Position numbers and translations under genes: made by a program
In this document: positions 26,627 to 34,569 of the stretch, piece by piece
Numbering within the stretch: position 1 is the first letter of the stretch
Layout: each line of letters starts with the position of its first letter
Assembly: GCF_000317795.1 (NCBI RefSeq)
Contig: NC_019791.1
Coordinates: forward strand, 806,001 to 870,000
Reading direction: 5' to 3'
Length of the DNA: 64,000 bases
DNA from: Caldisphaera lagunensis DSM 15908
Lineage (GTDB): Archaea > Thermoproteota > Thermoprotei_A > Sulfolobales > Acidilobaceae
The notes under the pieces: generated by a model
The model's database searches: none
Told to the model about the DNA's origin: nothing
What the model saw: the letters and a program-made list of their open reading frames with translations, nothing else

Positions 26627-27367
26627 ATGGAAAAGAGACCTATGGCGCATGGTTTAATGTCTTCTATGATACTTTCCTTAGCATTAGCTATAGGACTAGC
26701 AAGAAAAATATCCATATTTGTTCCATTAGTGTTAATAAATGGAATTATAGATATATATGCATTTAATTATTTAAGATTAAAAGTTACCAAATTAAATTTA
26801 AAAGATTTAATATTGTTAGTTATACTGTTTATACCTTACATAATTATGTTAAAGCTAAACAATTTTTATTTAATTATGCCAATTTCTTTATTAATATTAT
26901 ATTTAATATTTTCTTTTAAGAAAAAATTTGTTTTATCTAACATAATAGGGAGTACATTTATTGCCTCTTTATCTCTAATATGGCTCTTAATGATATCAAA
27001 TATAAATGTAGAACAATTTTTAATAATTTTGTCATGGATAATTTTTACACTAACTCTCTCAGTTATTGTGGAATATAAACTTCCTTTTAGAAAGATTGAT
27101 AAGGTAAGTACGATAGGATATCCATTGATTATAATATCTCTTGGAATCGCTATAACTTATCTATTAGGTTATTATGATCTAATTTTACTATACACTTTTC
27201 CTATATCAGCGCTAATATTATCTGGGGAAAAATTAAGGAATGTAAAAGAAATAAAGAAAATAGGGAAAATTGGAATGTATTCAAGCCTATCGTTTATTTT
27301 AATAGGGATTATGTTATATAATTTGTTCTTAACACCAATAAATCTCAACATCATCTTCATCAATTAA
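26627..27367 (+). CDS. Multispanning membrane protein, possibly YwiC-like
   Basis: 246 residues, almost entirely hydrophobic, about 8 membrane helices. The N-terminus RPMAHGLMSS recalls the P-x-EHGA opening of YwiC-like proteins, but the match is weak and the family name is tentative. Function unknown. It carries the same operator as the NO reductase gene and lies next to the regulator that separates them, so it probably takes part in NO or nitrogen-oxide handling or in assembly of the reductase. Its 3' end overlaps the 3' end of the convergent regulator gene by 39 bp. Confidence 0.55.
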   Translation: MEKRPMAHGLMSSMILSLALAIGLARKISIFVPLVLINGIIDIYAFNYLRLKVTKLNLKDLILLVILFIPYIIMLKLNNFYLIMPISLLILYLIFSFKKKFVLSNIIGSTFIASLSLIWLLMISNINVEQFLIILSWIIFTLTLSVIVEYKLPFRKIDKVSTIGYPLIIISLGIAITYLLGYYDLILLYTFPISALILSGEKLRNVKEIKKIGKIGMYSSLSFILIGIMLYNLFLTPINLNIIFIN

Positions 27368-27961
27368 ACCTTGGTCTAAAAAATAACTTGTCAATATTTT
27401 TTCTAATCCTTTTCTTAATACATCCTCTAATGATGACGGTTTTACATTAAGGGAATTAGCAACTTCAGTTAAAGTAGCTTTTCTATCTTTACAAAAATAT
27501 CCCATTTTATATGCTGTTAATACTGCTCTTATTTGTTTCTGACTTAAATCTGTGTTTTTAGGCCTTTCTTTACTAATGATTTCTACTCTTAATCCACTTT
27601 CTTTGAATTTTTCTATAGCCTCGTTTAGCTGATTGCTTTTTGCCAATACAGTATAAGTTATGCTGTTATTGCTATCGGGCTCAGCAGAAAGGATCAATAG
27701 ATTTACCAATGACATTAATTTACATGCGCTACAGCTCTTAGCTGTTACTAGTATTGTGTATTCATTTAATTCAAATACATTTTTAAATCCCTTTAATGTT
27801 TCTTTTTCTATAGGCTTTTCAAACTTTATAATGTGTACACTTTCATCAATTCCTGGTTTTACCTTTAAATGCTTAAATCTTAATCCTTTTTCATAAATTT
27901 CATTTGTTACTTCGCAATCATCTCTATAAATTTTAATTTTTGCCTTTGTTAAGTATACCAA
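27329..27961 (-). CDS. HTH_10 (bacterio-opsin activator-type) transcription regulator
   Basis: About 210 residues. The C-terminal 60 are the HTH_10 domain: LSQKQIRAVLTAYKMGYFCKDRKATLTEVANSLNV and VLRKGLEKIL. The N-terminal part is a small alpha/beta sensor region with a Cys pair in KSCSACKLM (near residue 78) and two other Cys, which could sense a redox or NO signal. The start TTG 27961 is chosen because GGTGAT lies 4 nt upstream. GTG 27970 and TTG 27973 are alternatives. It is divergent from the NO reductase, with the CCTAA-N4-TTAGG element between them, and is the obvious candidate to bind it. Confidence 0.85.
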   Translation of the reverse strand: MVYLTKAKIKIYRDDCEVTNEIYEKGLRFKHLKVKPGIDESVHIIKFEKPIEKETLKGFKNVFELNEYTILVTAKSCSACKLMSLVNLLILSAEPDSNNSITYTVLAKSNQLNEAIEKFKESGLRVEIISKERPKNTDLSQKQIRAVLTAYKMGYFCKDRKATLTEVANSLNVKPSSLEDVLRKGLEKILTSYFLDQGLIDEDDVEIYWC

Positions 27962-28014
27962 TTTGATCACCAAAATAATTAAGCGAGAAAGGGCTAATAA
28001 TTTATATTGAAAAT

Positions 28015-28030
28015 TCCTAAAAGATTAGGA
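28015..28030. promoter_or_regulatory. Operator TCCTAA-N4-TTAGGA between regulator and NO reductase
   Basis: TCCTAAAAGATTAGGA, 6-bp arms around a 4-bp spacer, directly upstream of the TATA-like TTTAATCTATATAG. The centre is about 54 nt before ATG 28077 and about 60 nt before the divergent regulator start, so it could control both genes. Confidence 0.7.
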
Positions 28031-28076
28031 TTTAATCTATATAGATAAAAATTATTATTACAACTTGGTGAGCCAA

Positions 28077-30260
28077 ATGCAAAATAATAGTACAAGGTTA
28101 GTGTTGATTGCAGTAATATTTGTGTTCATATTTGCATTTGCTCTTTATGCATATACATTTAGAAATTTCCCACCAGTACCTAACGAGGTTATAACTCAAA
28201 ATGGAACTGTTCTATTTACAAAACAGCAAATAATTATGGGGAAGTATTATTTCCAAAAATATGGATTAATGGATTATGGAAGCATTGAAGGAATGGGTGC
28301 ATATTTTGGTACTGACTTTACTGGATATACTCTAAGATTAATGCAAGATTCTATAGCAAAACAGACTTACTTGGATCCAGTATCTCAAAACAACATGCCC
28401 TCATCATATAATGCAACAGAATTAAATGAGATAAAAGACTATTTAGACCCAACGTATTATAAACAAAATAATACCATAGTAGTTAGCAATCAATTTGGTA
28501 ATGCATATTATTATGCTATTAATTACTATTCTATTTATTTAGGTCCAAATTCTTCACAATATAGATTAAAACCAGATTTGATAACAAATAAAACGGTAAT
28601 TCAAGATTTAACCGCTTATTTCACATGGTCTGCATTAATATCTATGATGGGATATACTAATGGATTTCCTTATACAATTGGTTTAACATCTCCAACAAAT
28701 AACGCATATTTTTCTACCTTTGCAATGGTTGGGGCTATTTTTGCTGTTGGCATACCTCTTATAGTATATATAATTAGGGAATTATTATCACATTGGAATG
28801 ATCCAGTTGTAAAAGTTGATCTTCCAAAGCCAAATAAAGATCAGAAATTGGCACTTTGGGTTATGCTTATTGCTGCTATAGGCTCAGGGGTCCAAGGATT
28901 ATTAGGTGCTTATGTTATGCATTTATATTCAACGCCGAATTTATATGGATTAGATTTGCTCTCTCTCTTACCATTTAATGTAGCAAGGGCTCTTCATATT
29001 TGGCTTGCAATATATTGGATTTCATTAACCTGGGTTATGTTTTCTCTATTTGTTTTACCTTATTTTGGCTTAAAGATATCTAGAAAAACAATGATAATTA
29101 TAATAGCTCTAGGAATATTTACTGCTCTCGGTTCCCTACTGGGAGTTTGGGCAAGTTATTTACAACTAATACCTTCACCTTGGTGGTTTATATTTGGTGC
29201 AGAAGGAAGAGATGTTATCGAGGTAGGATCATTCTGGCTTATCCTAATTACTGCCCTATTGCTATATGTTTCATATCTTTTCTATAAGGCATCTAAAATA
29301 ACTGTTGATCTATTAAAACCATTTTCAAAAGTTTTATCATATTTACTTCTTGGTGATGCAATAGGTATATTTATTGGTGCATTACCTATAGTAAAACCAT
29401 GGCCATATTTCACTGAGGATGAATTTTTCAGATGGATATTTGTTCATGCCAATGTTGAAGGTTTCTGGCCTGGAATAGTTATAGCTGTTTTAACGTTGCT
29501 TTTGGTTTTGCAAGGTCTAATTCCAGCTGGTCTTGCAAAAGTTGTTGTAACGATAGATGCAGTTACAGAAATATTAACTGGAATGATTGGTACTGCACAT
29601 CATTATTATTGGACAGGATTTCCAGTTGTTTGGATGTACATAGGTGCTATCCTTAGCGTGTTAGAGGCAATACCATTAGGAATGGCCATGGCATATGTAA
29701 TATTAGCAGCCAGAAGAAATAAGGGAAATGCATTAAATCAATTCCAAAAGACCTTAATTACTTTTGTTTTAGCGGCAGGAATAGGAGGTAGTGTTGGAGT
29801 AACAGTTTTTGGGGCAGGTTTGATAAATGCACCTATAATTAATTACTTTACTCATGATCTACAATTTACCATGGCACATGCTCATTTAGCATTTCCATTG
29901 GCATATGGATTGCCAACCATATTAATGTGGGTAGTCGCATATACATTGTCAGGCGGATTTAATGAGAGAGATTTAAAGTATTTATCGATAGCATCAATAG
30001 TATATACTGTTGGCTTTTATTTACAGGCGTTGATCTCATTATTACCATTAGGTATATTACAATGGATTTATGAATTAAAATATGGATTTTGGTATATAAA
30101 AACATTAACTACTCCAAACGGTCATATTGGCTTCTGGAATTTACAAATAGTTCAAAACCTAATTTGGTTAAGAATGATAGGCGATTTAACAGCTGCTTCC
30201 GCTATAGCTATAGTTATATTGCTTATGTTGATAAGATTTCCAAAAGCAATAAAATCATAG
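28077..30260 (+). CDS. norZ: Quinol-dependent nitric oxide reductase (qNOR)
   Basis: About 727 residues, about 14 membrane helices. It starts with one helix and a soluble extracytoplasmic domain carrying FTKQQIIMGKYYFQKYGLMDYGSIEGMGAYFGTDFT-type sequence, the NorC-like quinol domain without a haem-c motif, as in qNOR. The catalytic NorB part keeps the haem and Fe_B histidines in ALHIWLAIYWIS, FVHANVEGFWPG, GTAHHYYWTGFP and MAHAHLAFPLAYG. It reduces 2 NO to N2O using membrane quinols, as detoxification or respiration. Start ATG 28077: GGTGAG lies 4 nt upstream. An earlier TTG and GTG overlap that site. Confidence 0.92.
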   Translation: MQNNSTRLVLIAVIFVFIFAFALYAYTFRNFPPVPNEVITQNGTVLFTKQQIIMGKYYFQKYGLMDYGSIEGMGAYFGTDFTGYTLRLMQDSIAKQTYLDPVSQNNMPSSYNATELNEIKDYLDPTYYKQNNTIVVSNQFGNAYYYAINYYSIYLGPNSSQYRLKPDLITNKTVIQDLTAYFTWSALISMMGYTNGFPYTIGLTSPTNNAYFSTFAMVGAIFAVGIPLIVYIIRELLSHWNDPVVKVDLPKPNKDQKLALWVMLIAAIGSGVQGLLGAYVMHLYSTPNLYGLDLLSLLPFNVARALHIWLAIYWISLTWVMFSLFVLPYFGLKISRKTMIIIIALGIFTALGSLLGVWASYLQLIPSPWWFIFGAEGRDVIEVGSFWLILITALLLYVSYLFYKASKITVDLLKPFSKVLSYLLLGDAIGIFIGALPIVKPWPYFTEDEFFRWIFVHANVEGFWPGIVIAVLTLLLVLQGLIPAGLAKVVVTIDAVTEILTGMIGTAHHYYWTGFPVVWMYIGAILSVLEAIPLGMAMAYVILAARRNKGNALNQFQKTLITFVLAAGIGGSVGVTVFGAGLINAPIINYFTHDLQFTMAHAHLAFPLAYGLPTILMWVVAYTLSGGFNERDLKYLSIASIVYTVGFYLQALISLLPLGILQWIYELKYGFWYIKTLTTPNGHIGFWNLQIVQNLIWLRMIGDLTAASAIAIVILLMLIRFPKAIKS

Positions 30261-30305
30261 ATCTGATAAATCCCTTAATAAAAAATAAAAATTTTATTTT
30301 TTAAT

Positions 30306-30830
30306 TTAAGGTAATACAACTCCTATTGCTCCAGTAAATGCTAAAACTAAAAATAGGAATCCATCAATTGCTGAACAATATCCTGCTATTTTAGCATATA
30401 CTGCTTTTCCAGTATATCCGTGAAGAGATAGAAAAACTGTTACTGGAACTAAGAGATACAATATTATTGTTATGAATATTAGATGAAGGTAAGCTGTATA
30501 TGTTGCAAACCCAAAGAATAATATTCCAGTAAACCATAATGCATGTTGAATAACATAAAGATTTGTTCCCCCTAATATTAAAGCTATTGATATCATCCAT
30601 AAAAGTAACACAAATGCAGCAGCAACTGTAGCATCAAATACTGCTCTATCTTCTATAACGAAAGATAAGGCTAGAGTTTCCATTAATGCACCGCTTAGGA
30701 TCACTATACCAAAATCCTTTGGATTTATTTTGTTCCCACCAATTCCTATATTAACAAAACCTATTATTAAAGTCATAACTCCTGCTTCCCAAAAAAGAGT
30801 ATTCATAGCTGTATTTGCTAATGCACCCAC
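30306..30830 (-). CDS. Six-helix membrane protein of unknown function
   Basis: 174 residues with about six evenly spaced membrane helices and short loops (for example ILSGALMETLALSFVIEDRA and HALWFTGILFFGFATYTAYLH). The layout recalls small channels such as the AmiS/UreI or acetate-uptake families, but I see no signature of either. It converges on the NO reductase with 45 bp between stops. A 20-bp palindrome lies about 40 nt upstream of its start, suggesting specific control. Confidence 0.6.
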   Translation of the reverse strand: MGALANTAMNTLFWEAGVMTLIIGFVNIGIGGNKINPKDFGIVILSGALMETLALSFVIEDRAVFDATVAAAFVLLLWMISIALILGGTNLYVIQHALWFTGILFFGFATYTAYLHLIFITIILYLLVPVTVFLSLHGYTGKAVYAKIAGYCSAIDGFLFLVLAFTGAIGVVLP

Positions 30831-30859
30831 CTATGTCTCACCATGATTTATTAAAAATA

Positions 30860-30879
30860 AGTAATATTTAAATATTACT
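30860..30879. promoter_or_regulatory. Perfect 20-bp palindrome upstream of six-helix protein
   Basis: AGTAATATTTAAATATTACT, centred about 40 nt before the minus-strand start at 30830, probably overlapping the TATA/BRE region. It is AT-only apart from the outer G and C, so chance is not excluded, but perfect symmetry over 20 bp and its position suggest an operator. Confidence 0.45.
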
Positions 30880-31067
30880 ATATCAAAAATATATAACATA
30901 AATCCCACTAATATTAGATCAAAAATAAATAACTAAGATTATTAAGTGTAGAAATTTTCCAAAATTTCATGCTAATAGATTTTAATTTTTGTAGTAAAAT
31001 AATAATGTTTGAAATTTAAACAAAAATTTATATTTTTAATCATATGTATAAGATATGGTGCACAAAT

Positions 31068-31607
31068 ATGAATAAAGAAAAATTATCTGGAATTCTTATC
31101 TTTTTAGGTGTTTCCCAATTTTTATTATTTATGATTGTATCAGAGGCACTATATCCTGGATATAGTGTTTCCAAAAACTATATAAGTGATTTAGGTGTAG
31201 GCTCTACTGCCTATATTTTTAATACATCTATTATAATCATGGGTTTACTATTGATAATATCTAGCTTTTTTTTGAAAAATAAGATTTTGCAAGTTTTCTT
31301 AATTTTATCTGGAATTGGAGCTGCGGGTGTTGGAATATTTCCTGAAACCTCTCCATATCATTTGCATACTTTAATGTCACTTGTAGTTTTCCTTTTTTCG
31401 TCCCTTTCTTCATATGTTGCTTTTACTTATAGATCAAATAAAAATTACCTTTGGCCAATAATGGGCTCAATAGGGTTAATTTCTTTAATTTTATATATAT
31501 TAAAAATTTATGGGCCAATAGATTATGGGGGAATGGAAAGATTAATTGTTTATCCCAATCTGATATGGGCTTTAGGCTTTTCAGGTTTTTTAATGAGTAG
31601 TAAATAA
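31068..31607 (+). CDS. DUF998-family membrane protein
   Basis: About 179 residues, six helices. Typical DUF998 elements are ALYPGYSVSKNYISDLGVGSTAYIFN near residue 25 and GVGIFPETSPYHLHTLMSLVVF near residue 92. Function unknown; the family is widespread in archaea. ATG 31068 is preferred over ATG 31044 because the TATA-like ATTTATATTT at 31026-31035 places the transcript start after 31044, and GGTG at 31057 would serve ATG 31068. Confidence 0.8.
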   Translation: MNKEKLSGILIFLGVSQFLLFMIVSEALYPGYSVSKNYISDLGVGSTAYIFNTSIIIMGLLLIISSFFLKNKILQVFLILSGIGAAGVGIFPETSPYHLHTLMSLVVFLFSSLSSYVAFTYRSNKNYLWPIMGSIGLISLILYILKIYGPIDYGGMERLIVYPNLIWALGFSGFLMSSK

Positions 31608-31664
31608 TAAAAAACTATCTATTTATAATCTTTCTTCTTTATTTAAAATCTGAGGTAAATTTAA

Positions 31665-32150
31665 ATGCCCAATGCAAGGAGGTTATTTACTATAGGTATA
31701 GTAATAATAGCAGTTGCAATTATCTTGTTGTTTTTGGTATCACCATATGTATTGCAATATACATTTTCTAATTCAATAAGAGAAGCCCAAAGACAAATTA
31801 ATTCGACTGTTTATTTATTGTTACCAAATCAAAGTTTAAGCATTGAGATTTCATCAGGAAAAATATTAGTTTATAATGCAACAAATCCCTTGAAGTTGTT
31901 ACTGAATAACCAAACCTTAGCTCAAGCTGGATATAACGGAACGTGGATTGCCCCATCTACGACTAATGGAACAATTAGTTTGATTAATAATTATACAAAC
32001 CAATTAAAAATAGGTTATGCTGTTGTAGGAATAATTCTATGGCCTTCCTATTTATCAATAATTCTAGGATTTTTACTTGGCTTAGTGGGTATTGTAGTTA
32101 TAGCTTATGCAACGCTGGTATCTTTAAGAAATAGAGCAAAACAGAAATAA
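31665..32150 (+). CDS. Two-helix membrane protein with extracytoplasmic domain
   Basis: 161 residues: one N-terminal helix (about 8-32), a 90-residue polar segment with several N-x-S/T sequons (NST, NQS, NAT, NQT, NGT) that could be glycosylated, a C-terminal helix pair (about 120-150) and a basic tail. It was not matched to a named family. It follows the DUF998 gene by 57 bp on the same strand and could be co-transcribed. Function unknown. Confidence 0.6.
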   Translation: MPNARRLFTIGIVIIAVAIILLFLVSPYVLQYTFSNSIREAQRQINSTVYLLLPNQSLSIEISSGKILVYNATNPLKLLLNNQTLAQAGYNGTWIAPSTTNGTISLINNYTNQLKIGYAVVGIILWPSYLSIILGFLLGLVGIVVIAYATLVSLRNRAKQK

Positions 32151-32174
32151 CTTTTTTAAATTTTGAATTTAAAA

Positions 32175-32648
32175 TTAAATTTTAGATAATTTTATGAAAA
32201 AATAAATAGATAAAATTAGTTGTGATATAATCAGTATATGCATTGTTGTGCAATAAATACAAATTGATCTAATTTTATATATTTCTAAATAAATTAAATA
32301 TGGTACAAATAAGAATCCTATTATTGACCAAATTAATTCTCCAATTATTGAATATTTAATTAACACTAGTAGGGAAAAGATTAAACCTATGCTAAAATAG
32401 ATCATTGCTAATATGTCTAAATTTTCTTTAATAACGATATTTCCTATTTTTATTTGCAGTGAAGAATAGGAACTCTTTAAAACTTTTAAACAATCTAATG
32501 AAATGCTTGTTTGAGATAGGTTTCCAGAAAAATAGCAGGCAGGAGGGGAACTATTAGCTTTATAAACATAATAAAAAGATATTGAAGATGTAATGATACC
32601 AATGATAGATATTAAAAAGAATATTAAAAAAACTTTATTCTTTTCCAC
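32175..32648 (-). CDS. Vitamin K epoxide reductase (VKOR) family protein
   Basis: 157 residues, four to five helices. VKOR features are the loop cysteine in SLDCLKVLKSSYSSL (near residue 53) and the active CxxC in ICIYCTTMHILI (near residue 133), with a further Cys in the first loop. VKOR homologs re-oxidise disulfide-forming thioredoxin-like proteins using quinones at the membrane. Hyperthermophilic Crenarchaea make many disulfides, which fits. GTG start with GGGGGAG 4 nt upstream. A large imperfect palindrome lies about 50 nt upstream. Confidence 0.82.
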   Translation of the reverse strand: MEKNKVFLIFFLISIIGIITSSISFYYVYKANSSPPACYFSGNLSQTSISLDCLKVLKSSYSSLQIKIGNIVIKENLDILAMIYFSIGLIFSLLVLIKYSIIGELIWSIIGFLFVPYLIYLEIYKIRSICIYCTTMHILIISQLILSIYFFIKLSKI

Positions 32649-32684
32649 TTTACTCCCCCTTCTCAGAATTATATTAATAGTATT

Positions 32685-32712
32685 TAAAAGTCTCTATATA
32701 TAGAGATTTTTA
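32685..32712. promoter_or_regulatory. Imperfect 28-bp palindrome at the VKOR promoter
   Basis: A perfect 16-bp core TCTCTATATATAGAGA (32691-32706) extends outward for 6 more bp on each side with one mismatched pair. It includes the probable TATA box and is centred about 50 nt before the VKOR start, so a bound protein would block transcription. Confidence 0.5.
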
Positions 32713-32809
32713 TAATTAGGAAATCTATAATAATTAATGGTTTAGATTTCCTTTTTTATCTTAGTTTTATATTTAATTAAGTTTCAAAAAATTTAGTGGT
32801 GAAGTCTCT

Positions 32810-33544
32810 TTAATTTATGATTCTTGTACCAACATCTTCACCTATTAATGCATTAAACAATTTTTTCCCAGATAATATTCTTATATTTGATGATTTTGAA
32901 TTAAATGCCTTATTAATTTTACTTATAATACCTCCTGTAACATCAAATTGTGCCCTATTGATTATAGTTATTTTATAATTCTTGTTTACTTCTTTTATTA
33001 GATTTCCTTTTTCGTCTAATATTCCTTCCACATCTGTTGCAAAAAATAAACAATCAGAATTTATTATATTTGATATCTCTACTGATAAATCATCACCACT
33101 AATTATTTTGCCTTCATTATCAAAAATCGCATCTCCATAAGTAACCGGGATTAAACCATTATTCAAATCTCTTATAATTGGCATATAATTGCAATTTTTC
33201 GCATTATTTGTATTGCAGATTGTGTGAGCAGGATGTAACGATGCTGGTATACCCGAATTAACAAGTAATTTTATTACTGCCAAGGCCAATGTTAACATAG
33301 ACTCTTGTATTTCAGAAGTTGCTACCTTATCAATAATTGATTTGTTTTTCTTAATCCTCTCGACCTCATAATGTCCGAAACTACCCCCACCATGAACTAA
33401 TACTATCTTAGAGTCATATTTATTATGAAATCTCGCTATTTGATCTATTACATCATTTAAAGATTCCCAATTTACTGTATGCGGATTTGATTTATCAGTT
33501 ATTAAGCTTCCTCCAAGTTTTATAACAACTTTATTGCAGCCCAA
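32810..33544 (-). CDS. ipk: Isopentenyl phosphate kinase
   Basis: About 244 residues of the amino-acid-kinase fold. VVIKLGGSLITDKSNPHTVN is at the start, and VLVHGGGSFGHYEV near residue 52 carries the IPK-specific His. GDDLSVEISNIINSD and FATDVEGILDEKGNLI lie in the ATP-binding half. IPK phosphorylates isopentenyl phosphate to the diphosphate, the last step of the archaeal mevalonate route. TTG 33544 is preferred (GGGG 6 nt upstream). TTG 33556 is an alternative. It follows the GHMP-like gene and memo on the same strand, the conserved archaeal isoprenoid neighbourhood. Confidence 0.92.
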   Translation of the reverse strand: MGCNKVVIKLGGSLITDKSNPHTVNWESLNDVIDQIARFHNKYDSKIVLVHGGGSFGHYEVERIKKNKSIIDKVATSEIQESMLTLALAVIKLLVNSGIPASLHPAHTICNTNNAKNCNYMPIIRDLNNGLIPVTYGDAIFDNEGKIISGDDLSVEISNIINSDCLFFATDVEGILDEKGNLIKEVNKNYKITIINRAQFDVTGGIISKINKAFNSKSSNIRILSGKKLFNALIGEDVGTRIIN

Positions 33545-33680
33545 TCTTTTCCCCAAAAAATAGGTAATGGTTATTTTGTTTTATTTTTTGCGTTAAATTC
33601 TGTTATTCATAAATTCCTCATTAATCTGATTTGCAAGAAAAGATTTCCTTAGGTATCTATAATTTCTTCATAATTTTAAT

Positions 33681-33700
33681 TCTATTTTATATAAAATAGA
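33681..33700. promoter_or_regulatory. Perfect 20-bp palindrome in the GHMP-ipk gap
   Basis: TCTATTTTATATAAAATAGA in the 201-bp space between the GHMP-like gene and ipk. It could be an operator for a separate ipk promoter or a hairpin after the GHMP gene. No T-run follows on the minus strand, so a terminator is less likely. Confidence 0.4.
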
Positions 33701-33745
33701 TATAATACCAATAATTTAGAAAACTAGTATATGGCTAGAAATAAG

Positions 33746-34519
33746 TTAGAAATTTTCTATACATATTTTTTCTGCAGTGTTTGGAAGTCCTGGTACATAA
33801 AAGCAATTATCTGATGTCTTTAAATCCCAAACTATTTGTGATAGAGAATCTGTTATAATCCTGAATTTATTAAAGACCTTATTAAAGTTATTTAATTCTC
33901 TTATATTAATTGAAGCTTCCAACACTGATATTCCCATTAAGTGTATTATAGCTCCATAGACATCATTTCCCAGCATTTCTTTAGTTAATCTTTGCCTTAA
34001 AGTAATTACTTTATCAAATTTTATCGGGAAGATTGTTTTAATTAGGGTTGAATTTTCTTCATCATTTCTATACACAACTGTGTTACCTGTTATAGATGAA
34101 TACCTTAATGAATCTAGCACTGCTGCCCATGAAGGATCTTGTATATTGTCTGTTATCCTTGAGAGTTCAATGATTTCCTCTTCGCTTAACGTTTCATTAT
34201 TATATTTTCCCAGTGCATAAAGAAGCAATGATGTTGTAACTGAATATAAACCAGAATATGTAGAATCCTTAAAATCATTCTCAAGTTTAATATTTGCACA
34301 TAATCTTTCATCAAGTCCATTGTTAAGTTTAATCCAGAAATTTTTAATATATTCATTTAGTTCATTTGGAAAATTTTCTAAATAAACAAGAGGTGAATTG
34401 CATTTATTTATGTTAATATTTAATGTAACTTCTTTTATTGGAACTGCTATATATGGATTAGATGATTCAGGAATAGGGAATCCCAATAATATTGCTGAAG
34501 AGTATGATTTTAGCTTCAT
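33746..34519 (-). CDS. Divergent GHMP-kinase homolog in the mevalonate-kinase position
   Basis: About 257 residues, shorter than usual mevalonate kinases (about 310). SYSSAILLGFPIPESSNPYIAVPIKEVTLNI parallels the GHMP opening APGKVILFGEH...AIAVAI, but the GEH is gone. SGLYSVTTSLLLYALGKY stands where the ATP-binding P-x3-GLGSSAA loop should be. The C-terminal glycine-rich motif is absent. DPSWAAVLDSLRYSS may retain the helix with the catalytic Asp. It lies between memo and ipk, where mevalonate kinase is usually found. It is therefore a very divergent kinase or a non-catalytic relic with a new role. Start ATG 34519 is chosen because GATGAT lies upstream; ATG 34531 is possible. Confidence 0.55.
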   Translation of the reverse strand: MKLKSYSSAILLGFPIPESSNPYIAVPIKEVTLNININKCNSPLVYLENFPNELNEYIKNFWIKLNNGLDERLCANIKLENDFKDSTYSGLYSVTTSLLLYALGKYNNETLSEEEIIELSRITDNIQDPSWAAVLDSLRYSSITGNTVVYRNDEENSTLIKTIFPIKFDKVITLRQRLTKEMLGNDVYGAIIHLMGISVLEASINIRELNNFNKVFNKFRIITDSLSQIVWDLKTSDNCFYVPGLPNTAEKICIENF

Positions 34520-34569
34520 TTTAATCATCATATTTTATGTTAATTCTATAATTTAAAAACTAGATGGTC

